Of a stretch of 64,000 nt of DNA, positions 24,140-36,042 are shown piece after piece. The DNA is from an uncultured Sutterella sp. (lineage in GTDB: Bacteria > Pseudomonadota > Gammaproteobacteria > Burkholderiales > Burkholderiaceae_F). Every line of letters begins with the position of its first letter. Position 1 is the stretch's first letter. The notes beneath the pieces were generated by a model. The model had not been told where the DNA came from. It made no database searches and saw nothing but the letters and a program-made list of their open reading frames with translations. The position numbers were made by a program, and so were the translations under genes. The stretch spans positions 19,260-83,259 of the forward strand of contig CAMAHM010000001.1 in NCBI GenBank assembly GCA_945834535.1. The letters are read 5' to 3'.

Positions 24140-24314
24140 CATTATCAGCACACGAAGTTTTGATTATTCTTGTGATATTTTTTAACTAAATCAATATGTT
24201 ACACAAAGTTTTATGTATCTTAAATCTGAATTTGAAATCATCCCAAGCAAACATCTGCGGCAACAACTCAAGAGACTGGATGCTTGCTCTTTTATTTTAA
24301 ATTCCCGTTTAAAT

Positions 24315-25694
24315 TTATTTACCGATGCAGAACTTGGAGAAGATTAGGCCAAGAATATCCTCATCAACGGTTTCTCCACCAATATCACTGAGCGCTCGGG
24401 CCGCCAATCTCAACTCTTCGGCAGCAATCTCCAATCCCATTCCGAGACCGACGCCGACGCTCTCGACTACAGCAATGTGTTCTCGAGCCCTGGCAAGACA
24501 GTCTAAATGCCGTGTTCGCGCAAGAAATTCCCCCTGTGCCCCTTCACCAAAGCCGGCTGTCTGTTTGAGTTTGTGCACAATCTGTTCAATTCCCTCACCG
24601 GTTTTTGCCGATACATAGAGTGCTTCAGGCTGTTTTTGGAGATCCCCTTTGCTGAGATCAATTTTGTTGATCACCCGCAGATAAGTCACGCCTTCACGAA
24701 TGTTTTGGCGCACCATTTCAAGGGCCTGTTCGTCAGCCGTTGCGTCATCCTGATTCAGGCTCGTCAAATGCAGGATGACATCGGCGTCACGCACCGACTC
24801 AAGCGTCCTCTCGATACCGATGCGCTCCACTGTGTCCGTCGTTTCACGCAAACCGGCGGTATCGACAAGGTTCACGGTAAGGCCGTCAAGATTGAGGGTA
24901 TAGCTGATGCGGTCTCGTGTTGTCCCCGCAATGTCGGTCACAATGGCCACATCCTCACCGGCCAGGGCGTTCATAATCGAACTCTTGCCGACATTTGGCG
25001 AACCAACGAGGATGACTTTCAAGCCGTCTCTGAGGACCTTCCCTCGCATAGCCGAGCAGGTAAGTTCATCGATTTGGACACCGATCGACTTAATTTTTTC
25101 ATTCACATGGCCGTCACGGACAAAGTCAATTTCCTCTTCGGGAAAATCCAACGTCGCTTCAATGTAGGCGCGAAGCTCCAGAATCTGATGACAAATCCCC
25201 TGCGCACGTTGAGAAAAGACCCCCTGAAGAGATCTGGCTGCGGCTCGAGCCGCACTTCCCGTCGAGGCACTGATTAAATCCGAAACCGCCTCAGCCTGCG
25301 CCAGATCAATGCGGCCGTGCATAAAGCTGCGGAAGGTAAACTCCCCGGGATTGGCATGGCGCAACTCCAAAGGCTTACCTACTTCTAGAACACGATCCAT
25401 GATCAGCTGCAATACAGCCGATCCCCCGTGAGCCTGAATCTCCAGAACGCCTTCACCGGTGTAGGAATGTGGCCCCACAAAGCGCAGAACAATCGCCCGA
25501 TCAATCACATTGCCTTCACCGTCACGCACACTCAAGAGGTGCGCGTAGCGGGGTTGAAAGACCTGCCCGGGAAACAACAGTCCGCACAATGCGTCTATCT
25601 GCACATTACTGCCAGAGATACGGATGACACCAATACCGCCGACTCCGGCCGCGCTGGCCAGAGCAATGATGGGTTGTCGATCGTTGTTCAACAT
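24315..25694 (-). CDS. mnmE: tRNA modification GTPase MnmE (TrmE)
   Basis: GSPNVGKSSIMNALAGEDVAIVTDIAGTTRD; C-terminal FCIGK. Confidence 0.98.
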   Translation of the reverse strand: MLNNDRQPIIALASAAGVGGIGVIRISGSNVQIDALCGLLFPGQVFQPRYAHLLSVRDGEGNVIDRAIVLRFVGPHSYTGEGVLEIQAHGGSAVLQLIMDRVLEVGKPLELRHANPGEFTFRSFMHGRIDLAQAEAVSDLISASTGSAARAAARSLQGVFSQRAQGICHQILELRAYIEATLDFPEEEIDFVRDGHVNEKIKSIGVQIDELTCSAMRGKVLRDGLKVILVGSPNVGKSSIMNALAGEDVAIVTDIAGTTRDRISYTLNLDGLTVNLVDTAGLRETTDTVERIGIERTLESVRDADVILHLTSLNQDDATADEQALEMVRQNIREGVTYLRVINKIDLSKGDLQKQPEALYVSAKTGEGIEQIVHKLKQTAGFGEGAQGEFLARTRHLDCLARAREHIAVVESVGVGLGMGLEIAAEELRLAARALSDIGGETVDEDILGLIFSKFCIGK

Positions 25695-25803
25695 GTCCTT
25701 GGCTCAAAAAGATCGCTCTACACGCAATCATTGTACGAAGAACCGCTTTCCGATTCTTGAGCGGTTAAGATTGACTTCCAGTTATCAAAAATCGAAAGCC
25801 CCC

Positions 25804-26109
25804 ATGAGTCTTCCCGCCCCCAAAAATAAACCCGGCATCAACGCATCGGCCATTATCGGTGCCTGTCTGGCTGTCGTTGCGAGCGTTCCTGCAGCAGCGT
25901 ACCTGGCTTCCCTGTTCGGAGATACGTACACGGTTCGCGCCACCGTCTACTGCTCGCTCTTGCTTTGGGCCTGCGCCGGAGCAGGGGTTATTTTCTATCT
26001 GACGCGGTACTCCGAAGGGGAACACATCTCGGCAACGCGCCTGATTCTTTGGTTTGTCAGTGCCTGGCTCTGGCCGTTTTTGCTGCTCGCTCGAGTCCTG
26101 AGAAAATAA
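25804..26109 (+). CDS. Small integral membrane protein, unknown function
   Basis: 101 aa, three hydrophobic segments (AIIGACLAVVASVPAAAYLA, VYCSLLLWACAGAGVIFYL, LILWFVSAWLWPFLLLA); divergent from mnmE and followed by a strong hairpin. Confidence 0.6.
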   Translation: MSLPAPKNKPGINASAIIGACLAVVASVPAAAYLASLFGDTYTVRATVYCSLLLWACAGAGVIFYLTRYSEGEHISATRLILWFVSAWLWPFLLLARVLRK

Positions 26110-26132
26110 TGATGCCCATGGCTTTCTGACGG

Positions 26133-26163
26133 AAAAAGGCAGAACGGACCGTTCTGCCTTTTT
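26133..26163. terminator. Bidirectional rho-independent terminator
   Basis: AAAAAGGCAGAACGG-A-CCGTTCTGCCTTTTT between convergent genes. Confidence 0.85.
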
Positions 26164-26192
26164 CTCATAAGACGACGCTCAAAACGCTCGAT

Positions 26193-27953
26193 TTACTTCT
26201 TCTTGATGCTTGCGTCGTTTTTCGCGGCACTCATGCGGTGCGCACGCTCGGCCGCGATCTGACGGTTGACATACCACTGCTGCGCAATCGACAGCACGTT
26301 GTTCGTCAGCCAGTAGAGCACAAGGCCGGAAGCGAAGAAGAAGAACATCACACCGAACACAAGCGGCATGATGACCATCATGCGCTGCTGCATCGGATCG
26401 GCCGGCGAGGGATTGAGCTTGATCTGAGCAAGCATGGTCACCATCATGATGGCCGGGAGAATGCACCAGGGATCAGGCATGGCGAGGTCGGTCACCCAGC
26501 CAATCCAAGCCGAGCCACGCAGTTCCACGGAGGCCAGAAGCACCCAGTACAGCGCCAGGAACACGGGAATCTGCAGAGCGATCGGCAGGCAGCCGCCCAC
26601 GGGGTTGATCTTTTCCTTGCGGTAGAGCTCCATCAGAGCCTGCTGATAGCGCTGCTTGTCGTCGCCGTACTGTTCCTGCAGAGCCTTCATGCGGGGAGAC
26701 ACTTCCTTCATGCGGGCCATGGACTTGTAGCCGGCGGCCGAAATCGGGTAGAGCAGGGCCTTCACAAGGCAGGTCAGCAGAACAATCGACCAACCCCAGT
26801 TGCCCACCAGACCGTACAGGAAGTACAGCACCGAGTAGATGGGCTTGGACAGGAAGGTCAGCCAACCGTAGTCCACCACGAGATCCAGACCGTCAGCGAG
26901 GTAATCAAGGCGCTGCTGATCCTGCGGACCGATATAGAGCAGGGCAGAGGTCTTCGCAGTCTGTCCCGGTTCAATGGAGCCGATCTGGTGAATAGAACCT
27001 ACAGCGTACAGATTCTTGTCGAGCTTGGTGGTGTAGTACTCACGGGGCAGGGGAGCGGCTTCGCTGAGCTTGTCGGTCCAGGCGCTGACGAAATAGTGCT
27101 GGATCATGGCAACCCAACCGTCGCTGCTCTTGGAAAGATGCTCGGCCTTGTCACCGATGTCGTCGAACGGAATCTTCTTGAATTTATCGTTCTGCGTGTA
27201 CACGGCCGGGCCGGTGTACGTGTAGTAGAACGAGCTCTCGCCTTCGGGCTTGGAGTCGTCGCGCGTGAGCTGGTAGTACATGGCAGGCTTGACTGCCTTG
27301 CTGCCGTTGTTGATGACTTCCTGACGCACCGTCACACCGTAGTGACCGTCAATCAGTTCGAAGCTCTTGCGCAGGGTCACATCACCCTGCGTGCACTCGA
27401 AAACGGCTTCCGTGTAGGTAGCGTCCTTCTTTTGCTCTTCATCGAACTTAACAGTCTTCTTCGTAGCGACATGTTTGAAGGCGGATTTGTGGTTGGGGAA
27501 ATTGCCCCCAATCAGACCACTCTGCGCCATGTAAACATGCGTCGGCGTCACGTCCATCAGAACAATATTTTTGAGCTCGGGAGCCTTCTTGCCAAGCACA
27601 AGCCCCGCGAGACCAACCTGCGTCCAGTCGGCCTGCTGACGTTCCTTGAGAAGCTCGGCACGGGTCACAACGGCACCAACCGTGTCAATGTTGAGCTTGA
27701 GCAGGTCGCTGGAAACTTCCACCGGATGGGAAACCTGCGCCATGCCCTTTTCAAGAGCAACCGTGCCGCTGCCCTGCGTTGCCTGAACAGCGCTCGGTTC
27801 CGTGCCTTCGGCCTGAACGGTCGTCTCGGCAACGGTTTCCGTGCTGCCAAAGAAGGAAGGCTTACCGTTGTAAACCTGCCAGTTATCCCACAGCATGAAG
27901 GAGGCTGCGGCCAGGATCACCCACATGAGGGTACGTTGAAAATCGCTTCCCAT
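26193..27953 (-). CDS. yidC: Membrane protein insertase YidC
   Basis: MGSDFQRTLMWVILAAASFMLWDNWQ... and MKALQEQYGDDKQRYQQALMELYRKEKINPVGGCLPIALQIPVFLALYW. Confidence 0.97.
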   Translation of the reverse strand: MGSDFQRTLMWVILAAASFMLWDNWQVYNGKPSFFGSTETVAETTVQAEGTEPSAVQATQGSGTVALEKGMAQVSHPVEVSSDLLKLNIDTVGAVVTRAELLKERQQADWTQVGLAGLVLGKKAPELKNIVLMDVTPTHVYMAQSGLIGGNFPNHKSAFKHVATKKTVKFDEEQKKDATYTEAVFECTQGDVTLRKSFELIDGHYGVTVRQEVINNGSKAVKPAMYYQLTRDDSKPEGESSFYYTYTGPAVYTQNDKFKKIPFDDIGDKAEHLSKSSDGWVAMIQHYFVSAWTDKLSEAAPLPREYYTTKLDKNLYAVGSIHQIGSIEPGQTAKTSALLYIGPQDQQRLDYLADGLDLVVDYGWLTFLSKPIYSVLYFLYGLVGNWGWSIVLLTCLVKALLYPISAAGYKSMARMKEVSPRMKALQEQYGDDKQRYQQALMELYRKEKINPVGGCLPIALQIPVFLALYWVLLASVELRGSAWIGWVTDLAMPDPWCILPAIMMVTMLAQIKLNPSPADPMQQRMMVIMPLVFGVMFFFFASGLVLYWLTNNVLSIAQQWYVNRQIAAERAHRMSAAKNDASIKKK

Positions 27954-27989
27954 ATCTGGTCCAAAAATTCTTGTTGCTAGAGACGTCTC

Positions 27990-28268
27990 TTAGGAGTCGC
28001 CCTTGCCGTCTAAATCAAAAAGACGCTGGTCGTGACACCAGCATTTCCACCGAAACTTGGCGGGCACGGGATCATATCCACTGCCGCCCAACGGGTGACA
28101 GCGCGCCAGACGCGCTGCCGTCATCCAAAGTCCCTTCCAAGCCCCGTGGCGCTCGAATGCCTCTATGGCGTAATTCGAACAAGTGGGCACAAACCGACAC
28201 TGCCAACCGACCCAACCGGATAGGGTCAGCTGATAGACGCGAACCAATGCGATAAAAAGCCGCTTCAT
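27990..28268 (-). CDS. yidD: Membrane protein insertion efficiency factor YidD
   Basis: MKRLFIALVRVYQLTLSGWVGWQCRFVPTCSNYAIEAFERHG; ATGA overlap with rnpA stop. Confidence 0.94.
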   Translation of the reverse strand: MKRLFIALVRVYQLTLSGWVGWQCRFVPTCSNYAIEAFERHGAWKGLWMTAARLARCHPLGGSGYDPVPAKFRWKCWCHDQRLFDLDGKGDS

Positions 28269-28750
28269 TCCGCTTCCTGAGGGAGGCCAGGAAGACCGAT
28301 GCCGCATACCTCCCGAGCAGTATCGGGAAGGCGCTTTTTAACCGCTTTCAGGCATAACTCGGCAGAGCGTCTGACGCGTTCCTTGGCCTGCTGCACCGTT
28401 GCCTTGGGGGCAACGACTTTGAGCGGCTCACGAAACCGCAGGCCGATGTCGACCCCGATGCCGAGCTGTTGACAGATCGACCGAATCTCCGGCAGCTGAC
28501 TGCGGGAAACCTCCCGCAGGATGCGCTTAACTAAAGCTCGATCGACGGATCGGGGCACATTGTGCTTGCCGACCGTAAAACCAAAACGGACGCATCCCAC
28601 CTGCCCGTGCGACTGTACGCACACAGACACGGAGTCGCGTCCGAGTCGGATGCCTCCCGGTTCCCTGAACCGCAACAATCTCCCGAAGTCCTCCGAACTG
28701 ACAATCCGAGCGGACTTGGGAAAGCGGTAGCGGGTTCGGTTCTGCACCAC
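28265..28750 (-). CDS. rnpA: Ribonuclease P protein component (start codon uncertain: GTG 28750/28747 or TTG 28792)
   Basis: RYRFPKSARIVSSEDFGRLL...GFTVGKHNVPRSVDRALVKRILRE; no in-frame ATG outside rpmH. Confidence 0.88.
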   Translation of the reverse strand: MVQNRTRYRFPKSARIVSSEDFGRLLRFREPGGIRLGRDSVSVCVQSHGQVGCVRFGFTVGKHNVPRSVDRALVKRILREVSRSQLPEIRSICQQLGIGVDIGLRFREPLKVVAPKATVQQAKERVRRSAELCLKAVKKRLPDTAREVCGIGLPGLPQEAE

Positions 28751-28799
28751 TGTCGTGTGAGCAGTCTGCCGCTGAGCGGCCGACTGCCTCAACAGCGAA

Positions 28800-28940
28800 T
28801 TAGAGGGCGAGGGTATGACGGCCCTTGCGGCGACGGCGGGCCAGAACGGCACGACCGCCCTTGGTGCGGGAACGAACCAGGAAGCCGTGCGTACGGGCAC
28901 GCTTGATCTTGGAGGGTTGGTAGGTACGCTTGGTAGCCAT
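28800..28940 (-). CDS. rpmH: 50S ribosomal protein L34
   Basis: [46 protein letters not shown], below the ORF track length cutoff. Confidence 0.98.
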   Translation of the reverse strand: MATKRTYQPSKIKRARTHGFLVRSRTKGGRAVLARRRRKGRHTLAL

Positions 28941-29271
28941 GATATTTCCTTACCTTCTAGACAAAAGGTATCTAAAAATCACCTGTCCGTGCCTTGTTCG
29001 CCAACTGCGCCCACGACCGTTACAGGTAGGTTGCTAAACAATAATCCGCCCACCCTTTTTACGGGGCAAACGAAGAAAAATCTCTCTTTTTTAGGGATGC
29101 AAAAAGCGGGCCAGACCGAAGCCTTTCCCACAAAAATTGCCGGAACGACGCGCGCAAAAAATCAGGGCGCTCAACCCGTCCCCCTTAAAAAGCCTGATAT
29201 TAAACCCCATTTTGCCCTCTCCTGTCAACCTCATCGGCCCGGAATGACAAGAAAAAAAGATGTTTTTACGT

Positions 29272-29280
29272 TTATCCACA
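29272..29280 (+). promoter_or_regulatory. DnaA box TTATCCACA
   Basis: Exact consensus in the rpmH-dnaA spacer. Confidence 0.65.
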
Positions 29281-29360
29281 GGATTTAGTACCTCGACAGA
29301 TGCAAGCCCCAAGAGGTCGGGGCGAAAGAGGAGCGACCGCCAGCGCGGGCTTCGACAGGC

Positions 29361-29369
29361 TGTGGATAA
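29361..29369 (-). promoter_or_regulatory. DnaA box (TGTGGATAA on +)
   Basis: Exact consensus in the rpmH-dnaA spacer. Confidence 0.65.
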
Positions 29370-29503
29370 GTCCAGATTCGACAGTTACAATGCCTGCGCA
29401 CACGTCTTATTTCACCATCACTCAAAGAGTCTCCTCGGCCGGGCAGATTCCTTTCTGCGCGTCGGGGCTTTGTGCTCTTTAAAAGCGGTTTTTTGGATTG
29501 AAC

Positions 29504-30874
29504 ATGTCGGATTTTTGGACTCAATGCCTGGAAGCCCTGCGCCGTGATACGCCCGCAGAAGTGTTTCAGAACTGGTTCTCGGACCTGTCGGCCGATTGCG
29601 ATCTTGACGCCGATCAGGTGACGATCTTTGCCCCGTCCGGAGCCAAGTTGAGAACGGTTCAGGCCTCCTACGCCAATACGCTTCAGGCGGTCATCAACCG
29701 CCATGCCGGTCGGGAAATTGATCTGGTTTGGAGTGTACGCGCCCGCGAGTCTTCTGCCGCCGAAGAAAACATCCCTGCAGCCCCCGCATCGCGTGACAAC
29801 GAGCAAGAGGCCAAGGCCGAGTACGCCAAGACCGGGCTTTTGGCCAATCTCACGTTCGAGAACATGGTGGAAGGTCAGGCCAACCAGATGGCCTACGCCG
29901 CCGCCCTGCAGGTTGCAAGCAGCCCGCAGAGCATCTACAACCCGCTCTTTATCTACGGCGGCGTGGGGTTGGGTAAAACCCATCTGATGCACGCCATCGG
30001 CAATCGCTTTCTCAAGGACAAGCCCAACGCCAAGGTTCTGTGCGTGTCCGCACAGGAGTACATCCGTCAGTTTGTTGACGCCATGCGCATGAAAAACGTC
30101 AACAACGACCGCTACACAGAAGCCATGCAGAAGTTCGAAGCCCGCTACCGCGGTCTTGACCTGCTTCTGATCGACGATATTCAGAGCTTTGCCAGCCGCG
30201 ACGGTACGCAGGCCAACTTCTTCCTGACCTTCGAAAGCATGGTGCCGCACGGCAAGCAGATCGTGCTGACGAGCGACACCTATCCGCGCCAGCTCAAAGA
30301 ATTTCAGGAACGCCTCCTGTCGCGCCTTTCTCAGGGGCTGATCGTGATGGTCGAACCGCCCGAGTTTGACATGCGCGTTCAGATTCTGCTGCAAAAGGCT
30401 GAGCGCTCGGGCATCAACATGCCGCAGGAAGTCGCCGAACTGATTGCAAAAAAACTCAAAAGCAACGTTCGCGAGCTTGAGGGGGCCGTGCAGCAGGTCT
30501 ACGCCTACACGAAGTTTCACCAACTGCCCGTCACGATTGAGACGGTCAAGTCGGCCCTGCGCGACATCTTCTCGCAAAGTATGGTGCCGGTCACGGTCGA
30601 ATCCATCCAGCAGCATGTGGCCGACTACTACGGTCTAAAGGTGGCCGATCTGACCTCCAAGAGCCGCAAAGCCAATCTTGCCCGTGCCCGTCAGATCGCC
30701 ATGTACCTGTCCAAGGAACTCACCAACAAGAGTCTTCCCGAGCTCGGTGCCCTTTTTGGCGGCAGAGACCACACCACGGTCATCTATGCCTGTCGAAAAG
30801 TGGCTGAAGATCGCAACAAAAACGACAACCTCAAGCACGAGCTTCACCTGATCGAGCAGAGGATCAAAAACTAA
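29504..30874 (+). CDS. dnaA: Chromosomal replication initiator DnaA
   Basis: NPLFIYGGVGLGKTHLMHAIGN, LLIDDIQSF, GGRDHTTVIYACRKV; ATG at 29504 (track uses upstream TTG). Confidence 0.98.
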   Translation: MSDFWTQCLEALRRDTPAEVFQNWFSDLSADCDLDADQVTIFAPSGAKLRTVQASYANTLQAVINRHAGREIDLVWSVRARESSAAEENIPAAPASRDNEQEAKAEYAKTGLLANLTFENMVEGQANQMAYAAALQVASSPQSIYNPLFIYGGVGLGKTHLMHAIGNRFLKDKPNAKVLCVSAQEYIRQFVDAMRMKNVNNDRYTEAMQKFEARYRGLDLLLIDDIQSFASRDGTQANFFLTFESMVPHGKQIVLTSDTYPRQLKEFQERLLSRLSQGLIVMVEPPEFDMRVQILLQKAERSGINMPQEVAELIAKKLKSNVRELEGAVQQVYAYTKFHQLPVTIETVKSALRDIFSQSMVPVTVESIQQHVADYYGLKVADLTSKSRKANLARARQIAMYLSKELTNKSLPELGALFGGRDHTTVIYACRKVAEDRNKNDNLKHELHLIEQRIKN

Positions 30875-30893
30875 CCTCGAGAAGGTACGAATG

Positions 30894-30930
30894 AGAGAAG
30901 AGCGTCACCAACGCTCTTCTCTTTTCTTTT
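30894..30930 (+). terminator. Rho-independent terminator after dnaA
   Basis: AGAGAAGAGCGT-CACCA-ACGCTCTTCTCT followed by TTTCTTTTT. Confidence 0.8.
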
Positions 30931-31099
30931 TGCTCAGAAGCTCTGCAAAACACCTGAAAAGCTTTGAAAAATCAATCGCCATTCCCGCACGCCTCTCAGG
31001 CAAACAAAGTCGTTTTCTTGTAAAATGTGAAGGTTAAATTTCGGGAGCGTTTCATCGTCCCCGATTACGTGATTACGTTCGAGAAAAGGTTGGTTTTCA

Positions 31100-32209
31100 A
31101 TGCAATTCATCAAGTGCACGCGCGAGGCGCTTCTTAAGCCGCTTCAGACCGTCGGTGGCATCGTGGAAGGTCGTCAGACTCTTCCCATTCTCGCCAATAT
31201 TCTTCTGAAGAAGACGGGCGAAAGCGTCTGCTTCTCGACCACGGATCTGGAAATTCAGATTCGCACCACGGCTCCCGTGGGCGTGGGTGAGGAAGAAGTC
31301 TCTACGACGCTGCCTGCAGCCAAGTTGATTGCCCTTTTGACCGCGTTGCCCTCTCAGGGGACTGAAGTCAGTCTGGAAACCGTGGAAAACAAAGTGGTAC
31401 TACGTGCCGGCAAGAGCCGCTACACGCTCGCGCCGCTTGATGCCGCCAACTACCCTGAACTTCCGCCTGCTCAGGCATCCGTCGAGGTCAGCATTCCGTC
31501 CCAGACGCTCAAGCATCTGATGCAGATGGTGCACTTTGCAATGGCGCAGCAAGATGTACGCTACTACCTGAACGGCATGTTACTTGTGGTCGAAAACGGC
31601 TGCGTTCGTGCCGTGGCGACCGACGGACATCGTCTGGCGCTCTGTGACGCCGAGTGCGATCTGCAGCTTGAAGAACCTTTCCAAGTTATTCTGCCCCGCA
31701 AGAGCATTCACCAACTGCTCAAGCTTCTTCCCGACACCGATGCCCCCGTGCTGGTTAAGCTCGGCACGCAGCAGGCGCGCTTTCACTTCGGCGACATCGA
31801 ATTTCAGACCAAGGTCGTCGAGGGGCGCTTCCCGGATTACAACCGCGTCATCCCGAAGAACAACGACAAGATCTTCCTGGTCAACCGCGAAGAGCTGATC
31901 GGCAGTCTCAAGCGTGCCGCCATTCTTGCCAACGAAAAGTTCAAGGGACTGCGCTGGATCGTCTCCGAAGACAAGCTTCAGATTCAGAGCACCAACTCGG
32001 ACATGGAAGAGGCGGTCGAAGAGATTCTCATCGACTACAAGGGCGACAACCTCGACCTGGGCTTCAATGTTCTGTACCTGCTCGACGTGCTCGGCAACCT
32101 GAAGAACAGCGAAGTGCGCTTCTCGTTCTCCAGCTCGCAGGGAGCTACGCTTTTGACCATGCCCGAAAGCAATCAGTTCTGTTACGTCCTGATGCCCATG
32201 CGCATCTGA
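31100..32209 (+). CDS. dnaN: DNA polymerase III beta clamp
   Basis: MQFIKCTREALLKPLQTVGGIVEGRQTLPILANILL...YVLMPMRI. Confidence 0.98.
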   Translation: MQFIKCTREALLKPLQTVGGIVEGRQTLPILANILLKKTGESVCFSTTDLEIQIRTTAPVGVGEEEVSTTLPAAKLIALLTALPSQGTEVSLETVENKVVLRAGKSRYTLAPLDAANYPELPPAQASVEVSIPSQTLKHLMQMVHFAMAQQDVRYYLNGMLLVVENGCVRAVATDGHRLALCDAECDLQLEEPFQVILPRKSIHQLLKLLPDTDAPVLVKLGTQQARFHFGDIEFQTKVVEGRFPDYNRVIPKNNDKIFLVNREELIGSLKRAAILANEKFKGLRWIVSEDKLQIQSTNSDMEEAVEEILIDYKGDNLDLGFNVLYLLDVLGNLKNSEVRFSFSSSQGATLLTMPESNQFCYVLMPMRI

Positions 32210-32308
32210 CGAGCCACTGATTTTCAGACCGGCTTTACAGTACTCCGCCAATGCAAAGCATCACTTTGCATTGGCGTGCGATTTTCAGGAATCCCCTCCT
32301 GGGGGTGA

Positions 32309-34939
<2,631 letters not shown>

Positions 34940-34946
34940 CCCGCGC

Positions 34947-34977
34947 AACAAGCCCGACACGTGTGTTGGGCTTGTTT
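34947..34977 (+). terminator. Hairpin/terminator after gyrB
   Basis: AACAAGCCC...GGGCTTGTT arms. Confidence 0.6.
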
Positions 34978-34994
34978 CGCATTGGGAGGACGCA

Positions 34995-35960
34995 TTGAAA
35001 ACCACGGACCATCAGCTCGTCATTGCCGTCAGTTCGCGCGCTCTGTTTGATCTTGAAGAAGAGCACAAACTCTTTGAAGACAAAGGCATCAGCGCCTACC
35101 GCAACTATCAGCTCGAACACATTGATACGCCGTTGAATCCCGGTGTGGCATTCGCCTTTATTCAAAGACTTCTGAGACTGAACGAGCTTTTTGAAGAGGA
35201 ACCCTTTCGCGTGGTTGTGCTTTCGCGCAACTCGCCCGAAACGGGACAGAGGTTCTTCTCATCCTGCCGCCATTACGGCCTCAAAATCAGTGCCGGAGCC
35301 TTCACGTCGGGCCAGTCGACGATTCCCTATCTTCAGGCTTTTGACGCCAGTCTGTTTCTGTCCGCCAACAGAGACAGCGTTATTAAGGCCATCGCTCACG
35401 GACAACCTGCGGGACTGGTCATCAAAGGATCCGAACAAAACTCCGACGCGTCCCATACGGATGACGGCGAACTGCGTATTGCCTTTGACTTTGACGGCGT
35501 CATCATTGACGACGAAGCCGAAAAACGCTACCAGCAGGAGGGGCTCGAAGGTTTTCAGCGTCACGAAATCGACTGTCGAACGACGCCGCACAACCCCGGG
35601 CCGTTAAGCCGACTCTTTGAAAAGCTTGCCCATTTTCAAAAACTTGATGCCGAACGGGGGAAAAACGATCCCTACTACAAACCCGCCATCCGCGTTTCCA
35701 TCGTGACGGCCCGCGGAGCTCCGAGCGAACAGCGTCTGATCACGACGCTCAACGGCTACGGAATGAGCGCGGCAGAACTCTTTCTTTTGGACGGGCTGCC
35801 CAAGAGTCGAATTCTTCAGGCTCTCAAACCCCATATCTTTTTTGATGATCAGCTCTCTCACCTTCAGGAGGCCAGTCAGAGCACTCCAAGCGTTCTGATT
35901 CCCTTCGGCGTGCGCAACAGTGAGAGCGAGCCTGAAGCGGGCGTGCCTTCAAAGGCGTGA
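34995..35960 (+). CDS. 5'-nucleotidase (PF06189-like, cytosolic 5'-nucleotidase I type), probable TTG start
   Basis: LVIAVSSRALFDLEEEHKLFEDKGISAYRNYQ...RIAFDFDGVIIDDEAEKRYQQEGL; GGGAGG ribosome-binding site upstream of TTG 34995. Confidence 0.8.
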   Translation: MKTTDHQLVIAVSSRALFDLEEEHKLFEDKGISAYRNYQLEHIDTPLNPGVAFAFIQRLLRLNELFEEEPFRVVVLSRNSPETGQRFFSSCRHYGLKISAGAFTSGQSTIPYLQAFDASLFLSANRDSVIKAIAHGQPAGLVIKGSEQNSDASHTDDGELRIAFDFDGVIIDDEAEKRYQQEGLEGFQRHEIDCRTTPHNPGPLSRLFEKLAHFQKLDAERGKNDPYYKPAIRVSIVTARGAPSEQRLITTLNGYGMSAAELFLLDGLPKSRILQALKPHIFFDDQLSHLQEASQSTPSVLIPFGVRNSESEPEAGVPSKA

Positions 35961-36042
35961 TGTTAGAATCGTTCGAGCCTGTCGTACCCATGAAACGAGA
36001 CGGACGGCTTGAAGACGCCCCGCATCTTTCCACAGAACGCTC

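Noticed and set aside
23915-24163. 82-aa ORF MFHVKQNPHRQ... and the similar 22593..22823 ORF
   Set aside because: The MFHVK sequence is just parS (ATGTTTCACGTGAAAC) read as codons; no support for coding beyond that.
26238-27980. 580-aa plus-strand ORF over yidC
   Set aside because: Shadow ORF; yidC on the minus strand is clear.
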